A DNA stretch of 64,000 nt from Rhodoferax sp. (GTDB lineage: Bacteria > Pseudomonadota > Gammaproteobacteria > Burkholderiales > Burkholderiaceae_C): contig NZ_JAQTMS010000002.1 of NCBI RefSeq assembly GCF_028714215.1, positions 1-64,000 of the forward strand, given 5' to 3'. Shown piece by piece: positions 54,494 to 63,858 of the stretch. Each line of letters starts with the position of its first letter. Position 1 is the first letter of the stretch. The notes below the pieces were generated by a model. The model saw nothing but the letters and a program-made list of their open reading frames with translations, was not told the origin of the DNA and ran no database searches. Position numbers and translations under genes: made by a program.

Positions 54494-55330
54494 CTAACGC
54501 ATCACGGCATCAGTGCGATCCCGTTTTTGCCAATTTCTGGCTTGCAGGCTGGCCATCCAAATCATTCCAATGGCCCCCGCATAGAACAGCAACTGCAAGC
54601 CCGAGGGGCTGGCGTCGTAGCCCATCAAAGCGTGCAACAGAATGCCCAGGGACGACTCGTTTGAGAGTACCAACGACCCATCCCAAAGCGGCTCCGACCA
54701 ATGCACCACCAAGCCGGCCTGGATCAGCGTTTTAGCCAGCTGACTGGCAAGGCTTCCAGCAAGAACCAGAATCAATGCGTTGGTCACGGAAAACAAATGC
54801 TGCGTTTTGATGCGGGCCAGACCAAGGTAAATCAGCAGCCCCGCCAGGGAGCCCAGGGCCAGTCCGGTCAGCGCGCCCAGCAGCATCGGCAACCCACTAC
54901 CCGCCGACCCGGACATGAAGCCGGCGACAAACAAAACTGTCTCTGCACCTTCACGCAGGACCGCCAGCGCCACCGCCAGAGTCAGCGCCCGCAGTGAACC
55001 CGTGCCCTCGGCTGCCGACCGCCCCGTTTGCCTGGCCTCTTGGGCCATTTCCCGACCATGGGTGGAAACCCAAACGCAGTGCCACGCGAGCATGGCCAGG
55101 GCCAGGGTGATGATGCCCACGTTCAACAGGTCTTGACCGATGCCATCGGCCCAGACGCTGACTTTCTCCATACCGGCGGCCAGCAACAGCGCGCCCGTCA
55201 GGCCCGCCAGAACGCCGCCTGCGATCCAGAGACCGCGACGCTCAAGGCCCCGCGTGGCGGCGGCGACAATGCCCACGAACAGGGCCGCTTCAAGTGTTTC
55301 TCGGAAGACGATCAGACCAGTGGCAAACAT
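54494..55330 (-). CDS. FTR1-family iron permease (EfeU-like)
   Basis: A 278-residue protein with seven predicted helices. Two RExxE iron motifs are present: RETLE (10-14) and REGAE (126-130). Transports Fe3+ after ferroxidation; in EfeUOB the oxidase is a cupredoxin/peroxidase protein, and here a cupredoxin gene lies 24 bases upstream in the operon. Third element is the barrel gene downstream. Confidence 0.92.
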   Translation of the reverse strand: MFATGLIVFRETLEAALFVGIVAAATRGLERRGLWIAGGVLAGLTGALLLAAGMEKVSVWADGIGQDLLNVGIITLALAMLAWHCVWVSTHGREMAQEARQTGRSAAEGTGSLRALTLAVALAVLREGAETVLFVAGFMSGSAGSGLPMLLGALTGLALGSLAGLLIYLGLARIKTQHLFSVTNALILVLAGSLASQLAKTLIQAGLVVHWSEPLWDGSLVLSNESSLGILLHALMGYDASPSGLQLLFYAGAIGMIWMASLQARNWQKRDRTDAVMR

Positions 55331-55354
55331 GATTGGCTTTCGTTGAACCAGCCG

Positions 55355-55705
55355 TTACTCGGCAATGACAACACCCTTGGCCGTTGCCTCGTTGTATTCA
55401 CCAACAAACTCAAACCGTCCGGGCTTTAGGGGACCGATGAAGAGCACGGCCTTCGACCCGCCAGGGACAACTTTTTCCCGATTCAAGGAGTGACTTTCGA
55501 ATTCCTCGGGAGTGTTGTCCTGGTTGTGAACGGTCAAGCGCACGCGCTGATGGGCCGGCACCTTGAGCTCGGCGGGCTCGAAGCGGTGGTTTTTGATGAC
55601 CAGTGAAACATCCAGATCAGCGGCGAAACTTGTGCTCGAAATGGTTGCCGCCAGCAAGGCGATACCGATCGCCATGCTGGTCGAACGAAGTGACAAGGTT
55701 TTCAT
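55355..55705 (-). CDS. periplasmic cupredoxin-domain protein
   Basis: A 116-residue protein from ATG 55705: signal peptide ending SSTSFA, then a cupredoxin-like fold (LVIKNHRFEPAELKVPAHQRVRLTVHNQDNTPEEFES, VPGGSKAVLFIGPLKPGRFEFVGEY). His and Met/Glu residues resemble the EfeO N-terminal cupredoxin, which helps oxidise or bind Fe/Cu before FTR1. First gene of the operon, behind a Fur-type promoter. Confidence 0.85.
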   Translation of the reverse strand: MKTLSLRSTSMAIGIALLAATISSTSFAADLDVSLVIKNHRFEPAELKVPAHQRVRLTVHNQDNTPEEFESHSLNREKVVPGGSKAVLFIGPLKPGRFEFVGEYNEATAKGVVIAE

Positions 55706-56077
55706 CGTGGGTTCTTTCTTGTGGAGAGGCATTGAACAGGATCGACTCGGTGGGCACAAACTTTTCAGTTTGCATGCGTCAATTCTAAACGAGAATCATT
55801 CGCATCGTCAAATTGCGATCGATATTTGTTTGGCAGCACTCTCCTTCGCCACGGTCACAGGAATTGCCCAGCACCAGCCACAAGGCCCAAACCTGCTTGA
55901 AACCTGGCGGCAGGGTCGCGCACGCTGAACCGATCCAGGCCATGGCCGGCAGGCAAAAGCCACCAGGAGGTCAACAGGGCCGCCGCTCGGCGTTGGCCTT
56001 ACAAGGCTTGTCTCGGAGTTGAAATTGGCGTAGCGCTCTTAGCGTCCGCACGCTCGCAAACCGGTACCGCCCGCGCT
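55706..56077. other. intergenic region containing the iron-operon promoter
   Basis: 372 bases without a credible gene. The only clear element is the Fur-type promoter at 55782-55811; the rest, towards the flavin reductase stop, has no repeat or terminator that I can recognise. Confidence 0.6.
55782..55811 (-). promoter_or_regulatory. iron-operon promoter with Fur-box-like spacer
   Basis: Minus strand TTGACG (55811-55806), 18-base spacer, TAGAAT (55787-55782). The spacer reads ATGCGAATGATTCTCGTT, close to a Fur box (GATAATGATAATCATTATC-like), so repressor binding would cover the promoter. Confidence 0.68.
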
Positions 56078-56662
56078 TTAACCGACCAGCAGCGACTCGC
56101 CAATCACATAGAACTGGCCGCCCGCCACATAGTGCAGGGTGCGCAAATCGTCAGGCGCCTGATCGAACTGCCAGCGTCCCTCATGGAAGACCCGTGCATC
56201 GGCCCACGCGGCGGCGACCTCGCCGATGAACAGGTCGTAGGTCTGCTGGTTGTGGGGTTCGGGAACGACCCGGCACTCCAGCCAGCCGACACAACCCAGC
56301 ACCAGTGGCGCCACGATCTGACGCGCGGCAAAAGTGGTGATGCCGTGTTTCTTCAGCTTGTCCGGAACCACTCTGGCGCTGTCGGTGCCGACGGCCAGTG
56401 TTTGGGCTGCCAGGGCACGCGATGGAATATTCAGCGCGAACTGGCCGCTGCCCTCGACCAGTTCACGGGTCAGCGTGGATTTGTCGATCACCACGGTCAG
56501 TTTGGGTGGGTCGAAGTCCAGCGGCATCGACCACGCCGCCGCCATCACGTTGCTGACGCCCATGTGAGCGGATGACACCAGAACGGTCGGGCCGTGGTTC
56601 AGCAGACGGTAAGCTTTGTCCAGCGGGACGGCGGTGAAATGGGTGGGCGTTGCAGTGGTCAT
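56078..56662 (-). CDS. flavin reductase family protein (FMN-binding split barrel)
   Basis: A 194-residue flavin-binding protein from ATG 56662 (MTTATPTHFTAVPLD); an ATG at 56680 adds six residues. Matches the DIM6/flavin reductase group: YRLLNHGPTVLVSSAHMGVSNVMAAAWSMPLDFDPPKLTVV, FALNIPS, and late CVGWLECRVV. Likely reduces or carries FMN; its redox partner is not identifiable here. Confidence 0.85.
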   Translation of the reverse strand: MTTATPTHFTAVPLDKAYRLLNHGPTVLVSSAHMGVSNVMAAAWSMPLDFDPPKLTVVIDKSTLTRELVEGSGQFALNIPSRALAAQTLAVGTDSARVVPDKLKKHGITTFAARQIVAPLVLGCVGWLECRVVPEPHNQQTYDLFIGEVAAAWADARVFHEGRWQFDQAPDDLRTLHYVAGGQFYVIGESLLVG

Positions 56663-56709
56663 GGTTTGGAACCTGTCCATGGGAATCGATGCGCTGGATC
56701 AGGGCGCTG

Positions 56710-57573
56710 TCAATCCGGGTGCCGTTGGCGGATGAACCGCGCGACGGCCGGAGCCACCAGGGCCGGCTGCTTGATCCACGAATAGTGATCGACCGTCAAT
56801 CCCGCAGTGTCCGAATTGCGCCAGTGCCAATGAACTGCAGCCTTACCCGGCAGCTTGCTCAACAAGGCTTTTGCGGCTGGCTCGGGTGACCAGGCATCGC
56901 CGGCAAAGGTCAGCGCCAGCACCGGCAGTTTGAGCAAGCGCAGCGCGTGCTCATAGTCCACGTCCGATCCCGTCGGCCGGTACTTGCCGGTAACCACCAG
57001 ATGGCTCCAGTCCCGCATCACGCCAGCCGCCTCGCGCCCGCCAAAGCCGACGCGGGCGCCAGGAAAATAGCCCAACACTGGACTTGCCAACCGTGACAAA
57101 AACACCAGGGAGCGAACCGCCAGACGCAACTTGCCCGCGTAGCAAGGCCAATGCACACTGCCGCTGGCGATCAAGGCCACGCCGGCGATGGGGCCAGGGT
57201 TGGCGGCAGCGCCGAGCAGGGCCAACTGTCCCCCCAGGCTATGGCCGCCGAGCCAAATCGGGGACTCGGGAAAATGTTGCCTGACGGTCTCGATCAAGGC
57301 CGCCAGATCAAGCTCGATCAGATGGCGATAGCCAAAGTCGCTGGCCCGGCCGGCGCGGATGGAACTGCTGCCGATGCCGCGCCAGTCGGGCGCGCAAACT
57401 TGCACGCCATGCTGCACCATCTCCCGGCCCAACCGCCCATACACCCGCGCTGGCGTTCCAAGCGCCGAGAGGAAGATAAGCACCGGCGCGACCGGATCTT
57501 CCGTCGGATAAAGGCTTGCGCTAAAGCTATGGTGGTCAGCGGCGGTGATGGTCAGCGTTTGTGGTTCTGCCAT
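56710..57573 (-). CDS. alpha/beta hydrolase
   Basis: A 287-residue hydrolase from ATG 57573 (MAEPQTLTITAADHHSF). Nucleophile elbow GGHSLGGQLAL, oxyanion region FLSALGTPARVYGRLG, and late His in TAGLTVDHYSW. It resembles predicted alpha/beta hydrolases (COG4757-like) of unknown substrate. Starts 48 bases upstream of the flavin reductase start and may be cotranscribed. Confidence 0.84.
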   Translation of the reverse strand: MAEPQTLTITAADHHSFSASLYPTEDPVAPVLIFLSALGTPARVYGRLGREMVQHGVQVCAPDWRGIGSSSIRAGRASDFGYRHLIELDLAALIETVRQHFPESPIWLGGHSLGGQLALLGAAANPGPIAGVALIASGSVHWPCYAGKLRLAVRSLVFLSRLASPVLGYFPGARVGFGGREAAGVMRDWSHLVVTGKYRPTGSDVDYEHALRLLKLPVLALTFAGDAWSPEPAAKALLSKLPGKAAVHWHWRNSDTAGLTVDHYSWIKQPALVAPAVARFIRQRHPD

Positions 57574-57739
57574 GGCAAGGTATCCGGTGGCGAAGAGGGG
57601 CCAGAAATCGGCTCGGCGAAACATTGTCGCATTGAGGAAAAAGGCTCGATGCGTGCCTGCGCGTTTGCCGTCTCGGTACCAAGGTCATGGTTTGGGTCAC
57701 CTTCAAGTCGGGTGGCGGCGGCACGGTGAAGCAAAACCC

Positions 57740-57931
57740 TCAGCCGTTCCCTCTTGATTTGGCTGGCTTGAGCGACACCGGACTGCCCACCCGAGCCCGC
57801 ACTGCCTCACGCAACAAGTATTCCACCTGGGCATTGACGCTGCGCAGTTCCGCCGCCGCCAACCGCTCAATCTGGGTCCACAAGACCGGATCAACGCGCA
57901 GGGCGAAGGACTTCTTGTCGGGGCTTGCCAT
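57740..57931 (-). CDS. ribbon-helix-helix (Arc-like) DNA-binding protein
   Basis: A 63-residue protein: strand KSFALRVDPVLWTQIERLAAAELRSVNAQVEYLLREAV is a clear Arc/MetJ-type RHH fold. It follows the SPFH gene by 17 bases. Likely autoregulator binding the palindrome over the SPFH promoter; that is inference. Confidence 0.82.
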   Translation of the reverse strand: MASPDKKSFALRVDPVLWTQIERLAAAELRSVNAQVEYLLREAVRARVGSPVSLKPAKSRGNG

Positions 57932-57948
57932 GCAGGGAGGGTCCCAAG

Positions 57949-58839
57949 TCAGTTGTACAAGGTGCCGGTGTTGACCACCGGCTGGGCGTCATGATCGGAA
58001 CACAGCACCACCAGCAGATTCGTCACCATCGCCGCCTTGCGCTCGTCATCGAGTTCAACCAGGCCACGCTCCTGCAGGCCGCTCAAGGCCAATTCCACCA
58101 TGCCCACTGCGCCCTGCACGATCAGGCTGCGCGCCGCGATGATGGCCTGCGCCTGCTGGCGCCGCAGCATGGCACCGGCGATTTCGGGCGCATAGGCCAG
58201 ATGCGTCAGTTTGGCATCCACCACCACAATGCCAGCGAGCGAAAACCGGTCCTGCAATTCGTGCCGCAAGGCGGTCCCAACCTGCTCCCCGCCTGAGCGC
58301 AACGTGATTTCCGCCGGACTGGCGCCCGCAACTTCGTCCAGGTTGTCGTAGGCGTAGCTGGATGCCAGGTGCCGCACCGCCGCCTCGGCCTGCGTCAACA
58401 CGTAGGACTCGAAATCTTCCACGTCAAAGCTGCAGCGCGCCGTATCCTCCACGCGCCAGACGATCGCCGCCGCGATCTCGATCGGGTTGCCGCGCAAGTC
58501 ATTGACCTTGAGCTTCTCGCTGTTGAAGTTGTAGGCTCGGGTCGAGACCTTGCTACGGCTACAAAACGGATTGCACCAGCGCAATCCTTCGGCCCGGTCG
58601 GTACCCCGGTAGCTGCCAAACAGCTTCAGCAGGGCCGCCTGATTCGGGTTCAGCGTGTACAAGCCGGCCAGGCACCCCAGTGCGCCCAGCAGCGCCAATG
58701 CGCTCAGTATCAGCGTGGGCCCGCTCGGTGCCCGTGTCACCATCAGGGCCGCTCCCAGGATCAAGCCAATCCCGATCGCCACGGCGGCAAAACCGTTGCC
58801 GGTTTTAGCCTGGTATTCATTGGAAGCCTGTATTTCCAT
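57949..58839 (-). CDS. SPFH-domain (stomatin/prohibitin) membrane protein
   Basis: A 296-residue protein. Start at ATG 58839 ([10 protein letters not shown]), with GAGG six bases upstream; two upstream ATGs are less likely. Two hydrophobic helices (about 17-35 and 42-62), then the SPFH domain ([49 protein letters not shown]) and a helical coiled tail with [21 protein letters not shown]. Scaffold protein of membrane microdomains; bacterial function unclear. Partner is the RHH protein downstream. Confidence 0.88.
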   Translation of the reverse strand: MEIQASNEYQAKTGNGFAAVAIGIGLILGAALMVTRAPSGPTLILSALALLGALGCLAGLYTLNPNQAALLKLFGSYRGTDRAEGLRWCNPFCSRSKVSTRAYNFNSEKLKVNDLRGNPIEIAAAIVWRVEDTARCSFDVEDFESYVLTQAEAAVRHLASSYAYDNLDEVAGASPAEITLRSGGEQVGTALRHELQDRFSLAGIVVVDAKLTHLAYAPEIAGAMLRRQQAQAIIAARSLIVQGAVGMVELALSGLQERGLVELDDERKAAMVTNLLVVLCSDHDAQPVVNTGTLYN

Positions 58840-58918
58840 AATCATCCTCTGTTGATGCTCCAATCCCATGATCGAAGACTGCCTTGATCCCCATCAGAGA
58901 ATTTGTCACTGAGATCAA

Positions 58919-58956
58919 AGTGATATCACTATAGTATAGTTTTTAGCGACTGTCAA
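58919..58956 (-). promoter_or_regulatory. SPFH-RHH promoter with palindromic operator
   Basis: Minus strand TTGACA (58956-58951), 17-base spacer, TATAGT (58933-58928), a near-consensus promoter. A perfect 12-bp palindrome AGTGATATCACT (58919-58930) covers the end of the -10 and the start site; a partly matching half AGTGA lies about 13 bases downstream. Confidence 0.72.
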
Positions 58957-59002
58957 AACCCGGATGCAGCCCCGTCCGGATGACGGCGCGGCTCGCCACC
59001 CG

Positions 59003-60721
59003 TCAGACAGTCCCCGGCTCGGAGTGAAAACAAAAAGTATTCACTCCTTGCAGCTTGGCCCGGTACATGGCCGCGTCGGCATTCCTGATCAAGTCGCCGG
59101 CGTCTTGCCCGTCTTGCGGGTACAGGCCGATGCCGATGCTGCTGCCAACGCTGACCTGCCGGCCGTCCACCATTGCCGGCTGCGACAGGGAATGGAGGAT
59201 TTTTTCCACAACCAGGGAAATATTCAGGTTAGTACTGATTTCTTCCAGCAGCACGACAAATTCGTCGCCTCCCAGGCGCGCCACGGTATCCTCGGCACGG
59301 ACGCAGGAAGACAATTTTTGCGCCACGATCTGCAACAACAGATCGCCGGCGTGGTGACCAACCGAATCGTTGACCTTCTTGAAGTCAACCAGGTCCAGGA
59401 AGATCACCGCCAGTCTCTTGCTGGAGCGCCGGGCGCGGGAAATGGCGCGCAGCAGCCGGTCTTCCAGCAGCACCCGGTTCGGCAGGCGGGTCAGGGCGTC
59501 GTGCTGGGCCAGAAAATTCAACTTCTCTTCCACCACTTTTCGATGCGTGATGTCAGAAAAAACGGCAACATAATTGCTCACTTCACCGGCATCATTCTTC
59601 ACCGCGTTGACGGTAATCCATTGCGCGTAGAGTTCGCCGTCGCGCCGTCTGTTCCAGATTTCCCCCTGCCAGTGTCCGACCCGGGCCAAGGCCTTGTACA
59701 TGGACTCGAAGAAAGCTTTATCGTGCCGACCCGAGGACAGGATCGACGGCTTCCGGCCAATCACCTGGTGCGCCTCGTAGCCGGTGATCGTGCTGAAGGC
59801 CGGATTGACCGATTCGATAATCTGTTCGGCATTGGTCACGAAGATGCCTTCGTAGGTGCTCTCGAACACCTTGGCCGCCAGGCGCAGGTGTTTGCTGGAA
59901 AGTTCCAACCTTTCGTTGCGGTCCTTCAGGGCCTCTTCCAACTCACGGATGTATTCACTTTCGATGTTGGCCAGGATATCGGTAAATGAGATCAGGCCCA
60001 GCAGCTCACCAGCGTCGTCGCTGACGCCCAGATGGCGGATATTCTTTTCGATGAAATGCTTGCGCGCCTGGTACAGGCTGGAACTCTGGGAAATGGTGAC
60101 GAGCGGGAAAGTGGCCAGTTCCCCGATGGTCACCGGCGACCGGCCGGAACCGATCAGACGCACCGCATCGCGTTCGGTAAAGATGCCCTGACCACCGTCC
60201 GGCGCAGCAACCACGACAGCATCGAAGCCACCCTGCCCCATTTCCAGAATCGCCTTCGACGCCAGCATGCCGCCAGGCAGAATCAGCAGCTTGCGTCTGA
60301 ATACCGATTTCACATCACGCAAGGCGATGTAATACTCGACGCCCTGGTTGATCACGACGTCGGTCTGCGACACGATGCCCTTGGGCTCACCCGTTTCGTC
60401 GAACACCAGGAAATGGCGCACGTTGTCGCGCCGGAATTGCAGGGCCGCATCGCCCAGGCTGGTGTCGATATGGATGGTTTTGACCGGGGACGACATCGAC
60501 CGGGAAATCGGCGCCAGGCCGGACCCCGGAGTCGACAGGTCGATGGCGAGGGCGTCGCGTTCGGTCCAGATGCCCACAAACTGCCCTTCATCCTCGACCA
60601 GGATCGAACTGCATTGCATCTCTGCCATTCTTCGAGCAGCCTCAGCCACCGGCGTAACAACGGCGCAACTCAACAACGGGTGACAAATAATGCTTCTGAG
60701 CGTAACTTTGGTTTGAGTCAT
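59003..60721 (-). CDS. diguanylate cyclase with two CBS pairs and PAS domain
   Basis: A 572-residue cytoplasmic protein: CBS pair (about 1-125), a second CBS pair (about 135-260; IRHLGVSDDAGELLGLISFTD), a helical linker, PAS/PAC (about 285-395; VFESTYEGIFVTNA, GHWQGEIWNRRRDG), and GGDEF cyclase (about 400-565) with intact GGDEF at 484-488. A RAED I-site sits five residues before it, so product inhibition is expected. No EAL. Makes c-di-GMP from GTP; CBS pairs suggest nucleotide control. Confidence 0.93.
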   Translation of the reverse strand: MTQTKVTLRSIICHPLLSCAVVTPVAEAARRMAEMQCSSILVEDEGQFVGIWTERDALAIDLSTPGSGLAPISRSMSSPVKTIHIDTSLGDAALQFRRDNVRHFLVFDETGEPKGIVSQTDVVINQGVEYYIALRDVKSVFRRKLLILPGGMLASKAILEMGQGGFDAVVVAAPDGGQGIFTERDAVRLIGSGRSPVTIGELATFPLVTISQSSSLYQARKHFIEKNIRHLGVSDDAGELLGLISFTDILANIESEYIRELEEALKDRNERLELSSKHLRLAAKVFESTYEGIFVTNAEQIIESVNPAFSTITGYEAHQVIGRKPSILSSGRHDKAFFESMYKALARVGHWQGEIWNRRRDGELYAQWITVNAVKNDAGEVSNYVAVFSDITHRKVVEEKLNFLAQHDALTRLPNRVLLEDRLLRAISRARRSSKRLAVIFLDLVDFKKVNDSVGHHAGDLLLQIVAQKLSSCVRAEDTVARLGGDEFVVLLEEISTNLNISLVVEKILHSLSQPAMVDGRQVSVGSSIGIGLYPQDGQDAGDLIRNADAAMYRAKLQGVNTFCFHSEPGTV

Positions 60722-61038
60722 TGCATTTCAACCGGTCTTGGTTCTTTAACGGCAGTGGACCAGACTTTCTTCATGCTAACACCTCATCTATTTTCGAGCG
60801 GCCTGCCAAGCCGTGACCGACACTTGAACAGGACGACGCCCAAAATCGTCACGTCAGCCACCGCGCTTACAAATTGTCGCGAGATCGACGCTCGCCAGGT
60901 CATCGACCAGCCGGCCGGCCGCGTTCTGGGTGAACACTGCAATCCGGCTGTCGTCATGTGTTCGTTTGTCCTGACAGTTCCACCGTCGTGCCTCCGGCCA
61001 TGCAGACGATTGACAGTAGCTATATCCATGGAGCACAG
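60722..61038. other. intergenic region between divergent cyclase and DUF1800 genes
   Basis: 317 bases. Probably holds both promoters, but I see no clear consensus pair for either. An in-frame ATG at 60958 or 61000 for the DUF1800 gene is possible but gives no usable signal peptide start. Confidence 0.45.
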
Positions 61039-62610
61039 ATGGCTGCCTTCTCCTCTCATCGGTTGATTTTGCCGCTGGCCTGCGGGCTGTTAGGCCTATT
61101 GGCGGGCTGCGCGGCGCCGAGCCCCGGTTCAGGGGCGCGGGTGACGCCTGAAGACAGGCCGTCGTTGCTGGGGCCATCCGAAGTTGTCAAGGTCCTCAAC
61201 CGGGTGACCTGGGGTGTCAATTTGTCTGCGACTCGGCAGGTCGATGCGCTGGGACTCCAGCGCTACCTCGATCAGCAGTTGCATCCGGGTCCGACGCTAT
61301 TGCCGCCGCCCGTGCAAGCGCAGATCGACGCGATGACGATAACGCAACGTCCGCTCGATTGGCTGAACCAGGATCTGGAGCAGCGCCGCAAAAATGCCGA
61401 CGCGGTTGCCAACGATGACGACAAGAAAGCGGCGCAGCAGGCCTACCAGCAGGAGCTGAACCGGCTGGCGCGCGAAGCCGCAACCCGGGATCTGCTCAGA
61501 GCCCTGTATTCACCCAACCAGTTGCAGGAGCAGATGACCTGGTTCTGGCTGAATCACTTCAGTGTGCACCAAGGCAAACACAATCTGCGCGCCCTGCTGG
61601 GCGACTATGAGGAGCGTGCGATTCGCCCTCACGCACTGGGCAAGTTTCGTGATTTGCTGTCGGCCACGGCGCATCACCCGGCCATGCTGCGCTATCTGGA
61701 CAACGAACAAAATGCCGTCAACCACCTGAACGAAAACTATGCCCGCGAGTTGATGGAACTGCACACGCTGGGCGTGAACGGCGGCTACAGCCAGCGCGAT
61801 GTGCAGGAACTGGCGCGCATCCTGACCGGCGTCGGCGTCAACCTGGGAGCAACCACGCCCAAGGTGCGGCGCGACTTGCAAGCCCAGTATCTGCGCCAGG
61901 GCTTGTTCGAGTTCAATCCGAATCGACACGATTACGGCGACAAACAACTGCTGGGGCAGACCGTGCGTGGCCGCGGTCTGGCCGAACTCGATGCGGCGAT
62001 CGACCTGCTCAGCCGGCAACCCGCCACGGCCCGTTTCCTCAGCAACAAACTGGCCATCTTCTTCGTCTCGGACGCGCCGCCGGCGCCGCTGCTGGAACGC
62101 ATGTCGCAGACTTATCTGCGCACCGATGGCGACATTGCGGCAACCCTGCGCACGCTGTTCACGTCAGAGGAATTCGCGCAATCGCTGGGCCACAAGTTCA
62201 AGGACCCAATGCATTACGTCGTATCCAGCGTGCGCCTGGCTTATGACGACAGAGTTATCCTGAATGCCGGACCAATGCTGAACTGGCTCAACCGCATGGG
62301 TGAACCGCTCTATGGCAGACAGACACCCGACGGTTATCCGATGATCGAGACCGCCTGGGCCAGCCCCGGACAAATGAGCACGCGCTTCGAAATCGCCAAG
62401 GTCATTGGATCAGGCAGTGCCGGTCTGTTCAAGACCGACGGACCGCAGCCGCTGGAGCGACCGGCGTTTCCGCAACTGGCCAACCCGGTGTATTTCGAAT
62501 CCCTGAAGAAAACGTTGAGCCCGGCGACGCAGCTGGCACTGGAGCAGGCCGGCTCGCCACAGGAATGGAATGCCTTCCTGCTGTCGTCGCCCGAAATGAT
62601 GTACCGCTGA
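61039..62610 (+). CDS. DUF1800 family lipoprotein
   Basis: A 523-residue protein from ATG 61039 (MAAFSSHRLILPLACGLLGLLAGCA). The lipobox LLAGC is clean. The DUF1800 domain is seen in LNRVTWGVNL, QMTWFWLNHFSVHQGKHN, NENYARELMELHTLGVNGGYSQRDVQELARILTG and PLLERM. DUF1800 proteins are exported, function unknown, and nearly always paired with DUF1501, which follows 15 bases later. Confidence 0.9.
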   Translation: MAAFSSHRLILPLACGLLGLLAGCAAPSPGSGARVTPEDRPSLLGPSEVVKVLNRVTWGVNLSATRQVDALGLQRYLDQQLHPGPTLLPPPVQAQIDAMTITQRPLDWLNQDLEQRRKNADAVANDDDKKAAQQAYQQELNRLAREAATRDLLRALYSPNQLQEQMTWFWLNHFSVHQGKHNLRALLGDYEERAIRPHALGKFRDLLSATAHHPAMLRYLDNEQNAVNHLNENYARELMELHTLGVNGGYSQRDVQELARILTGVGVNLGATTPKVRRDLQAQYLRQGLFEFNPNRHDYGDKQLLGQTVRGRGLAELDAAIDLLSRQPATARFLSNKLAIFFVSDAPPAPLLERMSQTYLRTDGDIAATLRTLFTSEEFAQSLGHKFKDPMHYVVSSVRLAYDDRVILNAGPMLNWLNRMGEPLYGRQTPDGYPMIETAWASPGQMSTRFEIAKVIGSGSAGLFKTDGPQPLERPAFPQLANPVYFESLKKTLSPATQLALEQAGSPQEWNAFLLSSPEMMYR

Positions 62611-62625
62611 AGGTGAGGACTCCCC

Positions 62626-63810
62626 ATGAATCGCCGTGTCCTGCTGCAAACCTGCGCCACACTTGCGCTGACTCCCCTGGCCGGTAGCCTGTGGGCCGCG
62701 CCGGCCAGCAACACGCGCTTGCTGCTGGTTTTTCTGCGCGGCGGCTATGACGCAGCCAACCTGTTGGTTCCGACCTCCAGCCCGTTCTATTACGAAGCGC
62801 GGCCCACCATCGCCGTGGCGCGGCCCGGCACCGAGCCCAATTCAGCGCTGGCGCTGGATGGCGATTGGGGACTGCATCCGGCGCTGCGCGACAGCGTCTA
62901 CCCCTTGTTCACCAAGGGTCAGGCTGCCTTTGTTCCGTTTGCCGGAACGGGGGACACCTCGCGCAGTCATTTTGAAACGCAGGACAGCATCGAGCTGGGC
63001 CAGCCCCTGGAGCGCAGCCGGAATTACCGCTCGGGCTTTCTCAACCGGCTGGCGGCGACGCTGGGCGACGGCGGCGCCATGTCCTTCACCGATCAGCTGC
63101 CGCTGATATTGCAGGGTGACTTGATGGTGCCGAACACGGCGTTGCGTTCCCTCGCAAAACCATCCCTGGATGCACGGCAAAGCCGCCTCATTGCATCCAT
63201 GTACCAGGGTACGACCCTGGCGCCGCAGGTAACCGAAGGCTTCGTCGTGCGCGACGATGTGATGCGGGAAATGGCCAGCGAAATGGACGCCGCCAACCGC
63301 AATGCGGTCAGCGCCAAAGGGTTCGCGCTGGAGGCGCGGCGGATCGCCAGGCTGATGAAAGACAAGTACCGCATCGGCTTTGTCGATGTCGGCGGCTGGG
63401 ATACCCATGTCGGAGAAGGTGGCGCCACCGGCTACCTGGCGGGACGCCTGGATGAGCTGGGCCGCGGTCTGGCCGCGTTCGCCACCGAGATGGGGGCCGA
63501 ATGGCGCGACACCGTGACGATCGTGGTCAGCGAATTCGGCCGCACCCTGCGCGAAAACGGCAACCGTGGCACCGACCATGGACACGGCACCGTGTATTGG
63601 CTATTGGGCGGGGCGGTGCGCGGCGGGAAAATCCTGGGTGAACAAACGCGCATCGACCCGGCCAGCCTGTTTCAGAATCGCGACTTCCCGGTGCTGAACG
63701 AATACCGGGCCATTCTTGGGGGCCTGTTTGCACGCCTGTACGGACTCAATGCGGGACAAATCGATCGCATCTTCCCCGGCGCAAAGGGGCGGGAGATGGG
63801 CCTCGTTTAG
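62626..63810 (+). CDS. DUF1501 family exported protein
   Basis: A 394-residue protein of the DUF1501 family, related to the alkaline-phosphatase/sulfatase superfamily. N-terminus MNRRVLLQTCATLALTPLAG has a twin-arginine-like signal; then LLLVFLRGGYDAANLLVP, FVDVGGWDTHVGEGG and VVSEFGRTLRENGNRGTDHGHGTVYWLLGGAV. Partner of DUF1800 and co-transcribed. Function unknown. Confidence 0.91.
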   Translation: MNRRVLLQTCATLALTPLAGSLWAAPASNTRLLLVFLRGGYDAANLLVPTSSPFYYEARPTIAVARPGTEPNSALALDGDWGLHPALRDSVYPLFTKGQAAFVPFAGTGDTSRSHFETQDSIELGQPLERSRNYRSGFLNRLAATLGDGGAMSFTDQLPLILQGDLMVPNTALRSLAKPSLDARQSRLIASMYQGTTLAPQVTEGFVVRDDVMREMASEMDAANRNAVSAKGFALEARRIARLMKDKYRIGFVDVGGWDTHVGEGGATGYLAGRLDELGRGLAAFATEMGAEWRDTVTIVVSEFGRTLRENGNRGTDHGHGTVYWLLGGAVRGGKILGEQTRIDPASLFQNRDFPVLNEYRAILGGLFARLYGLNAGQIDRIFPGAKGREMGLV

Positions 63811-63830
63811 GGCCGCCGGTAGTCACCAAG

Positions 63831-63852
63831 GCAACCCATCGGTTGCATTTTT
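63831..63852 (+). terminator. rho-independent terminator after DUF1501
   Basis: Six-bp stem GCAACC/GGTTGC with loop CATC followed by ATTTTT, 20 bases past the stop. The stem is short but the tail is good. Confidence 0.6.
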
Positions 63853-63858
63853 GGGCGA

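Noticed and set aside
55813-56022. 69-codon plus-strand frame upstream of the iron operon
   Set aside because: No ribosome site, composition unlike neighbours, and it runs from the Fur-type promoter region.
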